A DNA stretch of 48,604 nucleotides. Origin: Fibrobacter sp. (GTDB lineage: Bacteria > Fibrobacterota > Fibrobacteria > Fibrobacterales > Fibrobacteraceae). Each line of letters starts with the position of its first letter. The stretch's first letter is position 1. The position numbers and the translations under genes are program-made. Positions 23,273 to 31,918 of this stretch are shown piece after piece. The notes under the pieces are model-generated. The model worked only from the letters and a program-made list of their open reading frames with translations. It was not told where the DNA came from and did not search any database. The DNA lies in contig JAGDBD010000043.1 of assembly GCA_017959225.1 (NCBI GenBank), positions 1-48,604 on the forward strand. Reading direction: 5' to 3'.

Positions 23273-23566
23273 TTATTCGTCGATGAACTGGTAAACGGCT
23301 TCGCCTTTTTTCGACATGCCATATTTGGAACGGGCAATGGATTCGATGTAGAATGAATCCTTGAGAAGGCGTTCGCCTTCGTGCTTGCGGAATTCCAAAA
23401 TCGCTTTAAGGGAATCGGTTTCAAATTCGAGATGTTCGATCTGGCGTTTGAGTTTGTGCTGATTCCAAAGTCCATTATCTCCAAATGTAAAGGACCACAA
23501 AGACGACGCGATGAATGCAAGCAGCACGACGCATGTGATTTGGATGATAATCTTTCGAAAATTCAA
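23273..23566 (-). CDS. ftsB: FtsB/DivIC-like septum formation initiator
   Basis: A 97-residue bitopic membrane protein: a short cytosolic N-terminus, one membrane segment (about 7-28), a coiled coil (about 36-65) and a C-terminal YIESIARSKYGMSKKGEAVYQF segment that matches the FtsB/DivIC family ending (ARxxxGMxxPGExxY). Family members bind FtsL and FtsQ in the divisome. It lies 4 nt downstream of dprA on the same strand, so the two are co-transcribed. Confidence 0.85.
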   Translation of the reverse strand: MNFRKIIIQITCVVLLAFIASSLWSFTFGDNGLWNQHKLKRQIEHLEFETDSLKAILEFRKHEGERLLKDSFYIESIARSKYGMSKKGEAVYQFIDE

Positions 23567-23570
23567 AGGT

Positions 23571-24470
23571 TTACTCCGCCACTGAAAAATGAAACCAGTT
23601 TCCGTCTTTGGAATGGACGATCCCTGCGATTTCCATTTCTGTCAATATAGTTAAAAGCTCGGAAATCGGAAGACCGGAATTTGTGCATAACTCGTCTAAA
23701 GAATGCGTAAATCCTGCGTTTTCGGAAAAGAGCTTTTGCGCTTTAGGGGAAAGAGAAATCCCCATGTGCAAAAGGTCGGCTGTCGAAGGGTCGGAAAGAC
23801 GCTTTGCTCCGCACAGGTCCGAAAAATCCTCTGGATTCCAAATGGCGTTTGCAATTCCTTTTGCGATGCAACAATTGGGGCCTTCCGCCTGGGGAACAAG
23901 AATTCCCCCGGGAACGGCAAGGATTTTTCTCGAAAATTTTTGGGCGTAATCCACGGTGATCATCCCGCCCCCGTGCCTTTTGCTTTCTACAAGGGTGACG
24001 CTTTTAGAAAGTCCTGCAATGATGCGGTTTCGGGTGGGGAACATAAACTTGAGGGAGGCTGTGTCTCCGGGGTATTCCGAAAGGATTGCTCCGCCGGCTT
24101 CTAAAATGCGGTGGGCGAGGATTTTTCTCGAACCTGTGATTTCGGCTTCGATTCCTTGGGCAATGACAGCGACTGTGGGAATATGAAAATGGAGCGCTGC
24201 ATTGTGACAAAAAGTGTCAATTCCTTGGGCGAGCCCGGAGACGATAACCCCATCGGTCCCGCGCAGATTTTGAACAAGCTTTTGACAGATGTCTTCTGCT
24301 TGCGGGCTTGCGCGCCGCGTTCCCACCATTGCGATCCATGAACTTTGAAAACTCGGTAGATTTCCGCGGTAATAAAGAATTTCGGGTGCGCCTGGAATTT
24401 CGGCGAGGGCTTTGGGAAAGTCTTTTCGCTGTAATTCGCGGACGGGAAAATTATTACTTTTGATTTCCAT
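23571..24470 (-). CDS. dprA: DprA/Smf DNA-processing protein
   Basis: A 299-residue DprA, which loads RecA onto incoming single-stranded DNA during transformation. It lacks the N-terminal SAM-like domain of many homologues and opens almost directly with DFPKALAEIPGAPEILYYRGN. The Rossmann core follows: VGTRRAS (49-55), SGLAQGID (78-85), ILSEYPGD, FPTRNRIIAGLS and the VTLVESKRHGGGMITVDYA segment. A C-terminal winged helix is at about 235-295. A GCAAAGGA site lies 8 nt before the ATG but inside mazG. The ATG overlaps the mazG ATG of the opposite strand, so the promoter must lie within mazG. Confidence 0.94.
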   Translation of the reverse strand: MEIKSNNFPVRELQRKDFPKALAEIPGAPEILYYRGNLPSFQSSWIAMVGTRRASPQAEDICQKLVQNLRGTDGVIVSGLAQGIDTFCHNAALHFHIPTVAVIAQGIEAEITGSRKILAHRILEAGGAILSEYPGDTASLKFMFPTRNRIIAGLSKSVTLVESKRHGGGMITVDYAQKFSRKILAVPGGILVPQAEGPNCCIAKGIANAIWNPEDFSDLCGAKRLSDPSTADLLHMGISLSPKAQKLFSENAGFTHSLDELCTNSGLPISELLTILTEMEIAGIVHSKDGNWFHFSVAE

Positions 24471-25290
24471 GAAATATTCCTTTGCTGATTTGGTGAAGAT
24501 TATGCAGCGGCTTCGTTCGCCGGAGGGCTGCCCGTGGGACAGAAAGCAGACAACGCAAAGCCTTCTCCCTTATTTGATAGAAGAATCTTCGGAATTTATC
24601 GATGCGGCACAGGCAAACGATAAAGCTCACATGTGCGAAGAGCTCGGAGACGTTCTTTTGCAGGTGGTGTTCCATGCTCAAGTGGCAAGTGAACAGGGGG
24701 ATTTTGATATTTGCGATGTGACGGATTCCATCTGCTCCAAAATGATGCGTCGCCATCCCCATGTGTTTGGAAGTTCCCACGTGGAAAACGCAGGTGAAGT
24801 TTCGAAGCGTTGGGAAGAAATCAAAGCGACGGAAAAGAACAATCTCGGAATGAAGGACAAGTCTGCCATGGACAAGGTGTCGCGCAGTATGCCGACTCTT
24901 GCTCGGGCCCAGGACATGGGACGCCGTGCTGCCAAAAACGGTTTTGATTGGGCAAGTACCGCTCCGGTTTTGGAAAAGGTCCACGAAGAGTTCGGTGAAT
25001 TTTTGGAAGAATACAAGAAGTCCACGGAAGAATTCCCGAATCGCGACCGCATGGAAGAGGAATTTGGAGACTTGCTGTTCACGCTTTGCCATTTGGCGCG
25101 TCATGTGGGCTTGAATGCGGAAACGGCGCTGAACCGTGCCACGCATAAATTCGATTTCAGATTCCGCTGCCTTGAAAAGCTTGCCAAGGCAAAATACGCT
25201 GAAAAATCCCTGCAGGAACTGACTCCCGAGGAATTGCTCGCTCTTTGGAGCGAAGCCAAAGCGGAGACTAATCAAAAATCAGATTATTGA
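24469..25290 (+). CDS. mazG: MazG nucleoside triphosphate pyrophosphohydrolase
   Basis: A 273-residue two-domain MazG that hydrolyses NTPs or dNTPs to monophosphates and pyrophosphate in the cytosol. The N-terminal domain has the signature SPEGCPWDRKQTTQSLLPYLIEE with metal-binding EESSE (38-42) and EELGD (57-61). The second domain repeats the pattern (HEEFGEFLEE, EEEFGDLLFTLCHLAR). Its start codon shares two bases with the divergent dprA start. No ribosome-binding site is visible before it, and the promoter must overlap dprA. The gene's tail overlaps the small minus-strand membrane gene by 23 nt. Confidence 0.94.
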   Translation: MKYSFADLVKIMQRLRSPEGCPWDRKQTTQSLLPYLIEESSEFIDAAQANDKAHMCEELGDVLLQVVFHAQVASEQGDFDICDVTDSICSKMMRRHPHVFGSSHVENAGEVSKRWEEIKATEKNNLGMKDKSAMDKVSRSMPTLARAQDMGRRAAKNGFDWASTAPVLEKVHEEFGEFLEEYKKSTEEFPNRDRMEEEFGDLLFTLCHLARHVGLNAETALNRATHKFDFRFRCLEKLAKAKYAEKSLQELTPEELLALWSEAKAETNQKSDY

Positions 25291-25483
25291 CGGAAAGACC
25301 TACGAAAAAGACGAGCAGGTAGCCGTACCAGAGAACCGTCAGCGGATAATTCAAAATGCGCTTCGGTTTGCTTTCAATTGTCTTGTTCTTTTCGGCAATA
25401 CGGATCAAGTTCCGTCTAAAGTAATAGACGGTGATGGCTGTGCCAATGAGACTTGCCAAGATGCAGAGAAGTATCGAAAGCAT
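25268..25483 (-). CDS. Small membrane protein, 71 residues, unknown
   Basis: Two hydrophobic segments (about 2-22 and 48-66) flank a basic cytosolic-type loop (YFRRNLIRIAEKNKTIESKPKR). I recognise no family. Support for it being real: a TATCTT box lies 6 nt before the ATG, the membrane topology is coherent, and the basic loop fits the positive-inside rule. It ends 23 nt inside the convergent mazG gene. Confidence 0.65.
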   Translation of the reverse strand: MLSILLCILASLIGTAITVYYFRRNLIRIAEKNKTIESKPKRILNYPLTVLWYGYLLVFFVGLSVNNLIFD

Positions 25484-25489
25484 GATTCA

Positions 25490-25495
25490 AAGATA
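25490..25495 (-). promoter_or_regulatory. -10 box of small membrane protein gene, leaderless position
   Basis: Minus-strand TATCTT ends exactly 6 nt before the ATG at 25483, so initiation would fall on the start codon. Confidence 0.5.
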
Positions 25496-25610
25496 GATAT
25501 TTTTCCGGTTTGAGAAGCGCTAAAGCAAAATCCGCACGAAAAAGCCCCAATTTGGATCTCTCATGTTGCCTAGTTTCGTCAAATTTTCTCTATTTGTTGC
25601 CGTTGACGGT

Positions 25611-25626
25611 TCGTTTATGTAAACGA
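25611..25626. promoter_or_regulatory. 16-bp palindrome upstream of the rimP operon
   Basis: TCGTTTATGTAAACGA is a perfect inverted repeat of 7 bp with a 2-bp centre, 17 bp before the rimP start. It could be an operator or a leader hairpin. I do not recognise the binding protein. Confidence 0.35.
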
Positions 25627-25642
25627 TCCTTTCTTTTATGAG

Positions 25643-26098
25643 GTGTATTTGGATAACCGGGAAAATCTGAATTCCTTGATTGCCGCGGCTTGTGAAGCCG
25701 TCGGGGCCGAACTTGTCGAATTCGACATGTTCAAGGCCGGCAAACGCGAAGTCCTTCGCATCTATATTGATAAAGCAAACGGTGTTGACGTGGAAGATTG
25801 CGCTGCGGTAAGCCGCCGTCTTTCCGATGCACTGGACCAGGATGAATCCCTGATTGAAGGCGCTTTTACATTGGAAGTCTCTTCGCCCGGGATCGACCGT
25901 CCCCTCAAGTCCACTCGTGATTTTGAACGCAACCTGAACCAGCTGGTGCGCATTACCCGCGAAACGGGAAAGCCTTTGACCGGCACCCTGACCGCGGTGG
26001 ACGAACAAAGTTTAACCCTGTCTGTAAAAGGCGTGACAGACGCGGTCTTGGTTCCTCGGTCCGAGATCCTCTCTGCCAAAGTAGAAGTTCAATTCTAA
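25643..26098 (+). CDS. rimP: RimP, ribosome maturation factor
   Basis: A 151-residue protein needed for 30S subunit maturation. The N-terminal domain contains LRIYIDKANGVDVEDCAAVSRRLSDALD and LEVSSPGIDRPLKSTRDFERNLNQLV, the RimP signatures. The SH3-like C-terminal domain follows (GTLTAVDEQSLTLSV). The start is uncertain: GTG at 25643 has no ribosome-binding site, while TTG at 25649 has GAGG just upstream and gives a protein two residues shorter. No ATG is available. It is the first gene of the nusA-infB operon. Confidence 0.93.
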   Translation: MYLDNRENLNSLIAAACEAVGAELVEFDMFKAGKREVLRIYIDKANGVDVEDCAAVSRRLSDALDQDESLIEGAFTLEVSSPGIDRPLKSTRDFERNLNQLVRITRETGKPLTGTLTAVDEQSLTLSVKGVTDAVLVPRSEILSAKVEVQF

Positions 26099-26112
26099 AA
26101 ACAAAGGCTCTT

Positions 26113-27396
26113 ATGACAACGAAGAATAAGGAACCACAAATCAATTTGATCGAAGCGTTTAAGTCCGTCGTCGACACAAAGAATATCGACAACTCCATTG
26201 TCGAAGGCGCTTTGAAGGATGCCTTGATTACGGCTGCTCGCAAGTACTTGAACATTGACAAGCACTTCGACGTGAAGATTGATGAAGAAACCAATGAAAT
26301 TTCGATTGCGCTGGTGGTCGATATTGTAGACGATTATCCGGACTACGACCCGTCGCTCGATGCCGAAGCTGTTCAGGAAATGGACGAACATTACATGCTC
26401 GTGGAACAGGCTCGCGACTTGAACCCGGATGTTCAGCCGGGTGACCATCTCGAAATGGAACTTCCGGTCTCCGCATTTGGCCGTCAGGCTATCCAGACTG
26501 CTAAGCAGTTCCTCATTCAGCGTATTCGCGATGCAGAACGCAACAAAATCGTCGACACTTACCGCAGCCGTAGCGGTTCGATCGTGAATGGCGAAGTGCT
26601 CCGTATCGAAAGCCGCAATGCAATTGTTTCTATCGGTCGTCAGACCGAAGCTGTTCTTCCGTTCAAGGAACAGCTCCCGAAGGAACGTTTTGCTCAGGGC
26701 AGCTCCGTGAAGGCTGTGATCAAGGATGTGACGGATTCTGCAAAGAACGGTGCACAGGTGATCCTTTCCCGTACAAGCGAAATGTTCCTTTATGAACTCT
26801 TCCGTCAGGAAGTTCCGGAAATCTTCGACGGTTCTGTGGAAATCCGTGGCGTTGTCCGTGATCCGGGCTTCCGCGCCAAGATTTCCGTTGCAGCTCATGA
26901 CGCTCGCATTGACCCGGTCGGCGCTTGCGTCGGCATGAAGGGTGCTCGTGTCCAGGCTGTGGTCCGTGAACTCGGCAATGAACGCATCGATATCGTTCAC
27001 TGGGATCCGGATCTGATCACGTTTGTCCGTCACGCACTTTCTCCGGCGAACATCGTGAAGTTCTTTGAAGTCCCGGGCTCTCGCCGTCTTGTCATTGTGA
27101 TTGCAGACGAAGATCTCGCCCAGGCAATTGGCCGTAACGGTCAGAACGTGAAGCTCGCTTCCCAGCTTGTGGAACACGATCTCGACGTCTTCGGTGAAAA
27201 GGAATGGTCCGAAAAGAGCGATGACGACAAGCAGAGAATTTTGACGGCTCGTCCGAATGAAATCGCTAAGGCAGAAGAATTCCGTGCCAACGAAACCGCT
27301 CTGTTTAAGGATGCGGTTGCAAGTCAGGTCGAACCGGCCCCGGCGGATGAAGCTGCAGCAGTTGAAGAAACACCGGATCAGGATGGTCAGGTTTAA
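26113..27396 (+). CDS. nusA: NusA transcription elongation/termination factor
   Basis: A 427-residue RNA polymerase-binding protein. The N-terminal domain starts INLIEAFKSVVDTKNIDNSIVEGALKDAL and includes the DxxP-type acidic loop. The S1 domain (about 137-200; GSIVNGEVLRIESRNAIVSIGRQTEAVLP) and two KH domains follow (ARIDPVGACVGMKGARVQAVVREL, then IADEDLAQAIGRNGQNVKLASQL). The C-terminus (about 380-427) is a short acidic Ala/Glu tail without the E. coli-type acidic repeats. It lies 14 nt after rimP and 31 nt before infB, the conserved gene order. Confidence 0.95.
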   Translation: MTTKNKEPQINLIEAFKSVVDTKNIDNSIVEGALKDALITAARKYLNIDKHFDVKIDEETNEISIALVVDIVDDYPDYDPSLDAEAVQEMDEHYMLVEQARDLNPDVQPGDHLEMELPVSAFGRQAIQTAKQFLIQRIRDAERNKIVDTYRSRSGSIVNGEVLRIESRNAIVSIGRQTEAVLPFKEQLPKERFAQGSSVKAVIKDVTDSAKNGAQVILSRTSEMFLYELFRQEVPEIFDGSVEIRGVVRDPGFRAKISVAAHDARIDPVGACVGMKGARVQAVVRELGNERIDIVHWDPDLITFVRHALSPANIVKFFEVPGSRRLVIVIADEDLAQAIGRNGQNVKLASQLVEHDLDVFGEKEWSEKSDDDKQRILTARPNEIAKAEEFRANETALFKDAVASQVEPAPADEAAAVEETPDQDGQV

Positions 27397-27427
27397 GGAA
27401 AAGAAGCTTATTGGAGCAAAAGCATAG

Positions 27428-30400
27428 ATGAGTAATGAAATCAAAATCACCCCGGGTGAATGGGCTAAGAAACATGGCGTAGATGCCAGCCGAGTCGTTG
27501 CGCTGTTGCACGAAAATGGAGTGCAAGTGTTGACGCCGTTTACCCCTGTTCCCCAAATGGCTTTTGCTTCGATCGAAGCTCAAGTGATGGACGAGAAGGC
27601 AAAGGCTGATGCCCGCAGAGCGAAGGCCAGCGGTCTCCGCAAAAATCTGAAGAAGAATTCTCCGGAAGAAAAAGAAAGCGAAGTAGCAGCTAAGCCTGCC
27701 GCTCCGGCACAACCGGCCGGTCGTCGTACCATTACGGGTAAATTTATGGGTGGAAGCGTCAAGGTGACGCGTTCTGCAACGGCTCGTCCGGCTGTGAAGG
27801 TTACAAAGCCGGCCGTCACTTCGACCCCGAAGCCCGCTGCACCTCAGGTCGCTCCCGCAGTAAAACCTGCCGCGCCTGTTCAAGCAGCCCCAGCTCCGGT
27901 TGCAAAGCCCGAAGTCCAGGCTGCACCGGTAGAAAAGCCGGCAGTGGCACAGGCCCCGAAGCCAGCTGCACCTCAGGCCGCTCCCGCAGTAAAACCTGCC
28001 GCACCTGTTCAAACAGCACCAGCCCCAGCTCCGGTTGCAAAGCCTGAAGCAAAGCCTGAAGCAAAGCCTGAAGTTAAGGCAGCTCCGGTAGAAAAACCGG
28101 CTGTCGCTCCGGCCCCGAAGCCCGCTGCACCACAGGCTGCTCCAGCAGTAAAGCCTGCTGCTCCTGCACAGGCTCCGGTTGCAAAGCCGCAAGAAGCCAC
28201 TACCAAGCCCGCTTCTACGGTGAAGGCTGCCCCGGTGGGTGAACTTCGCCAGGTCGAAATGAAGGCGAAAGTCTTTAAGCCGGATGCTGCAATTCTTGCA
28301 CGTATTGAAAAGTCCCGTCAGCAGGCTGCTGCCCAGCATCGTTTCCGCGGAAACAACAACGGATCGGGCCAGGGTTATACCGGTCATTTTGGACCGGGTT
28401 CAAATAATGGCGGCAACTATCGCGGTGGTGCAGGCAATAACCATTACCGTGGCGGATCTGACAACAACGCAAATGCAGGTGCACGCTCCTTTGGCGGTAG
28501 CCAGCCGCGGGGTCAGCGCTTCCCGGGTCAGAATATGCAAGACGTTTTTGCCAATGCGCAGAACAATGCGAATGGCGGAAACAACCGTTTTGGCAACAAC
28601 AATAAGCCGGGCCAGAACCGCGGCGGTAACAACGACCGCTTCGGCAAAAACAAGTACGGTGGCAAGAACGGTCGCGATAGCAAGGATAACCGCTTTGAAC
28701 AGAGCGAACAGCAGGATTCCATTCGTCAGAATGTTTCCCGTGTGATGGCTTCGCTTTCGAAGAACCCGGTGAAGAAGGTCTACCATAAGGATAAGGCCGC
28801 TTCCAATGACGGTGAACAGAAAAAGATTTTGAAGACCTCTGACTTCATCACGGTCGGTGAACTCGCCGGTATGATGGATCAGATGCCCGCACGTGTCATT
28901 GCAAAGTGCATGGAAATGGGCATGATGGTCACCATCAACGCTCGCTTGGATTTTGAAACCATCCAGGTGCTTGCCGATGAATTTGGCTATGAAGCTCAGT
29001 TGATGGAAGAATATGAAGAAGAAGTCCTCGGCGTGGAAGAAGAAAAGGCCGAAGATCTGGAACCGCGTCATCCGGTGGTGACCGTGATGGGCCACGTGGA
29101 CCATGGTAAAACTTCTCTTCTCGACTGGATCCGTAAGACCCATGTGGTGTCTGGCGAATCGGGCGGTATTACCCAGCACATCGGTGCTTATGAAGTCACG
29201 ACTTCTGTGGGTAAGGTGACGTTCCTCGATACTCCGGGTCACGAAGCGTTCAGCGCAATGCGTGCTCGTGGTTCTCAGGTGACGGACGTGATCGTGCTCG
29301 TAGTCGCAGCAGACTCCATGGTGATGCCTCAGACGGTGGAATCCATTGAACTTGCTCACCGTGAAAACGTGCCGATGGTCGTCGCCATTACAAAGATTGA
29401 CCTTCCGACAGCAAACCCGGACAAGATCCGTGCTCAGCTCGCTGAACGCGGCGTGGAAGTGGAACAGTGGGGCGGTAGCGTGAGCTGTATCGAAGTCTCT
29501 GCCCGTACTGGTCAGGGCATGCCGCAGCTTTTGGAAACCCTTGCTCTCGAAGCGGAAGTTTTGGAACTCAAGGCTTCGAAGTCTGCACGTGCTCGTGGTG
29601 CTGTTGTGGAATCCAAGCTGGATGCCGGTAAGGGTTCTATGGCTACCGTGTTGATTCAGAACGGTACGTTGCATGTGGGCGATCCGTTAGTTTGCGGTGT
29701 CTATGCAGGCCGTGTCCGCGCCATGTTTGATGACCGCGGTAAGCAGATGAAGGAAGCGGGTCCTTCCGCTCCGTGCCAGGTTCTTGGCTTTGACGGTACT
29801 CCGCAGGCGGGTGACGAATTGAGCGTGGTGGAAGATGAAAAGACCGCACGCGAAATCGCTTCTAAGCGCCGTATGGCTGCTCGTGAACGCGATCTCCGCG
29901 CTCGTAGCACCATTTCTTTGGAATCCAAGTTCAACGAACAGAAGGAAGGCAAACTCTCCGAACTCAACTTGATCGTCAAGGCTGACGTGGGCGGTTCTGC
30001 AGAAGCTCTCGCCGCATCTCTTGAAAAGTTGACCAACAGGGAAGTGAAGGTGAACATCATCCGCAAGGGTGTGGGCGCCATTACGGATTCCGATATTCTG
30101 TTTGCGACGACCGCTCAGGCGATTATCGTTTCGTTCCACTTGATGCCGTCCCTTTCTGTCCGTGAAATGGCTCAGAAGGAAGGCGTCGAAATCCGCAATT
30201 ACCGCGTGATTTACGACTGCATTGAAGACATCAAGAACGCAGTGGAAGGCTTGTTAAAGCCGACTCTCAAGGAAGAACTTGTGGGCGAAGCCGAAATTCG
30301 TCAGGTGTTCAAGATTCCGAAAGTTGGCCTTATCGCCGGCTGTATGGTTACCGATGGCGAAGTGGACCGTACAAGTCATGTGCGCGTTTACCGCAACGGT

Positions 30401-30625
30401 GTGGAACTCGGCTCTACCGTGGTGCAGTCGCTTAAGCGTCACAAGGACGATGTCAAGTCCGTTGCCCGTGGCTTCGAATGCGGTATCGGTCTTAAGGGTT
30501 ATGACAACCTCCAGGAAGGCGATACGCTTATGTTCTTCAAGGAAGTTACCGTTGCCCGTACCCTTGCAGACGTTGCACGTGATGAAGCTGCCGCCAAGGC
30601 TGCTGCAGAAAAGAAGGATGCTTAA
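27428..30625 (+). CDS. infB: Translation initiation factor IF-2 with long disordered N-terminus
   Basis: A 1065-residue GTPase that places initiator tRNA on the 30S subunit. The N-terminal IF2N domain (about 1-60) is followed by a Pro/Ala/Lys/Val-rich repeat region (about 132-258) and then a Gly/Asn/Arg-rich region with RGG-like elements (about 300-420). A second IF2-N type domain (about 475-535) precedes the G domain. GHVDHGKT is at 555-562, followed by DTPGHEAF and TKIDLP. Domains II to IV complete the protein ([29 protein letters not shown]). It overlaps rbfA by one base. Both low-complexity regions are unusually long. Confidence 0.97.
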   Translation: MSNEIKITPGEWAKKHGVDASRVVALLHENGVQVLTPFTPVPQMAFASIEAQVMDEKAKADARRAKASGLRKNLKKNSPEEKESEVAAKPAAPAQPAGRRTITGKFMGGSVKVTRSATARPAVKVTKPAVTSTPKPAAPQVAPAVKPAAPVQAAPAPVAKPEVQAAPVEKPAVAQAPKPAAPQAAPAVKPAAPVQTAPAPAPVAKPEAKPEAKPEVKAAPVEKPAVAPAPKPAAPQAAPAVKPAAPAQAPVAKPQEATTKPASTVKAAPVGELRQVEMKAKVFKPDAAILARIEKSRQQAAAQHRFRGNNNGSGQGYTGHFGPGSNNGGNYRGGAGNNHYRGGSDNNANAGARSFGGSQPRGQRFPGQNMQDVFANAQNNANGGNNRFGNNNKPGQNRGGNNDRFGKNKYGGKNGRDSKDNRFEQSEQQDSIRQNVSRVMASLSKNPVKKVYHKDKAASNDGEQKKILKTSDFITVGELAGMMDQMPARVIAKCMEMGMMVTINARLDFETIQVLADEFGYEAQLMEEYEEEVLGVEEEKAEDLEPRHPVVTVMGHVDHGKTSLLDWIRKTHVVSGESGGITQHIGAYEVTTSVGKVTFLDTPGHEAFSAMRARGSQVTDVIVLVVAADSMVMPQTVESIELAHRENVPMVVAITKIDLPTANPDKIRAQLAERGVEVEQWGGSVSCIEVSARTGQGMPQLLETLALEAEVLELKASKSARARGAVVESKLDAGKGSMATVLIQNGTLHVGDPLVCGVYAGRVRAMFDDRGKQMKEAGPSAPCQVLGFDGTPQAGDELSVVEDEKTAREIASKRRMAARERDLRARSTISLESKFNEQKEGKLSELNLIVKADVGGSAEALAASLEKLTNREVKVNIIRKGVGAITDSDILFATTAQAIIVSFHLMPSLSVREMAQKEGVEIRNYRVIYDCIEDIKNAVEGLLKPTLKEELVGEAEIRQVFKIPKVGLIAGCMVTDGEVDRTSHVRVYRNGVELGSTVVQSLKRHKDDVKSVARGFECGIGLKGYDNLQEGDTLMFFKEVTVARTLADVARDEAAAKAAAEKKDA
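27827..28200 (+). repeat. Tandem repeats in infB coding a Pro/Ala/Lys-rich spacer
   Basis: Three related units begin with CCGAAGCC at 27827, 27956 and 28115. Units are 129 nt (43 codons) and 159 nt (53 codons), the longer with an extra triplication of KPEA-type codons. Near-identical nucleotide blocks (CCGCAGTAAAACCTGCCGC) recur, which suggests recent duplication or copy-number slippage. Confidence 0.8.
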
Positions 30626-31008
30626 TGCCCCGCAATTCTCACAGCCATTCTAACCGTCGTGTGCCGCGTACCGTCCGTTTGGACGAACAGTTCCGCGAAG
30701 AAATCAGTAAGCTTTTGATGAAAGGCTTGAAGGATCCGCGGATCGGTTTTGTGACGATTAGCCGTGTGGAAATCACGAACGATCTGAGTTATGCGAAAGT
30801 CTATATTTCGGTTCTTGGATCGGATCGTGAAAAGGCGGCGTCCTTGATAGGACTTCGCAATTCCGCCGGTTTTATTCGCACGTACTTGGGCAAAGCCTTG
30901 AAGATTCGCAAGATTCCTCTGCTTTCGTTTGTTTTGGACGAAAGTCTTGATCATGCGATGCATATTGAAGAAATTCTTGCAGAATTAAAGGAACAGGGTG
31001 AACTCTAA
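30625..31008 (+). CDS. rbfA: RbfA, ribosome-binding factor A
   Basis: A 127-residue KH-fold protein for late 30S maturation. The family pattern is clear: VRLDEQFREEISKLLMKGLKDPRIGFVTISRVEITNDLSYAKVYISVLG and ALKIRKIPLLSFVLDESLDHAMHIEEIL. A His/Arg-rich N-terminus precedes it. Its ATG overlaps the last base of infB's stop codon, and truB overlaps its end by 11 nt. Confidence 0.95.
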   Translation: MPRNSHSHSNRRVPRTVRLDEQFREEISKLLMKGLKDPRIGFVTISRVEITNDLSYAKVYISVLGSDREKAASLIGLRNSAGFIRTYLGKALKIRKIPLLSFVLDESLDHAMHIEEILAELKEQGEL

Positions 31009-31918
31009 CCTTCCTCCTTCAGGACTGATTCTTTTAGATAAAATAGCGGGTGTTACCTCGTGTAACGCCCTTTTCCCTATTCGCAAAATTTTTAAAACCC
31101 GTCGCGTAGGTCATGCGGGTTCGCTGGATTTGCGGGCTTCTGGTTTGATCGTAGCTGCGGTTGGCAGAGCCACTCGCCTTTTGCCTTTTGTGGAAGCTGG
31201 GGAAAAGACTTATTCGTTTTTTGCGCATTTTGGCTATTCCACGGTGACCGATGAATGGGATGGTGAACTTTTGGAACAGGACGATAATACCTCTCCTATT
31301 TCTGAAGAAGATGTTCGCCGTATTTTGCCGCAGTTCATTGGTGAAATCGATCAAGTGCCCCCTGATTTTAGCGCTATCAAGTTGAACGGCAAACGAGCAT
31401 CTGACCTAAAACGCAAAGGCCGCGAAGTAGAATTGAAAGCTCGCAAAATCACCATTAAAGATTTGCGCTTTGAAGGTGCCGCAGAGGCTCCTGAAGGCGC
31501 TACGGGACGGATTCGCAGTTCATTCAAGTTCTCTTGCGATTGTTCCAAGGGAACTTATATCCGTTCCTTGGTTCGCGATATGGCGAAGGCTTTGGGCACT
31601 GTCGGTGCGGTTTCTGGAATCCGTCGAACTCGGATTGGCCATTTAAGCGTGCTTGACGCTGTCAAGTCGGAAGATCTTTGTGAAGCTTCTTTGATGAAGC
31701 CTCAAGATTGTATGAAGTTTCCCGTGGTGACTTTAACCGACAAGCAAGTGGAAGCTGTGCGGCAGGGCCGCGAAATGACGTGGAACAAAGAGCCGATTCA
31801 AATAGAAGATGGCGCTCCGAATATGGTTCTTGCGTTGGACAAAAATGGAGAACTCAAAGCGGGCTGCTCCTTCGAAAATGGAAAGCTCTCCCCTAAATTT
31901 TACTTGGGATCGGACTGA
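30998..31918 (+). CDS. truB: TruB, tRNA pseudouridine-55 synthase
   Basis: A 306-residue enzyme that makes pseudouridine 55 in the T-loop of tRNAs. The start is GTG at 30998, preceded by AAAGGA inside rbfA. The catalytic motif reads GHAGSLDLRASGLI (38-51) with Asp44; the common form is GHAGTLDPLASGLL, so the Pro is replaced by Leu-Arg. The KTY segment (AGEKTYSFFAHFG), DFSAIKLNGKRA and CSKGTYIRSLVRDMAKALG follow, with a C-terminal PUA-like part. Its stop overlaps the ribF start in TGATG. Confidence 0.95.
   Translation: MNSNLPPSGLILLDKIAGVTSCNALFPIRKIFKTRRVGHAGSLDLRASGLIVAAVGRATRLLPFVEAGEKTYSFFAHFGYSTVTDEWDGELLEQDDNTSPISEEDVRRILPQFIGEIDQVPPDFSAIKLNGKRASDLKRKGREVELKARKITIKDLRFEGAAEAPEGATGRIRSSFKFSCDCSKGTYIRSLVRDMAKALGTVGAVSGIRRTRIGHLSVLDAVKSEDLCEASLMKPQDCMKFPVVTLTDKQVEAVRQGREMTWNKEPIQIEDGAPNMVLALDKNGELKAGCSFENGKLSPKFYLGSD

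Noticed and set aside
26095-27450. A 451-codon open frame antisense to nusA
   Set aside because: It mirrors the nusA codons, has no start signal and gives a protein with no family features; nusA on the other strand is certain.
28400-29674. A 424-codon open frame antisense to infB
   Set aside because: It is a by-product of the codon bias of infB; the plus strand carries all IF-2 motifs.
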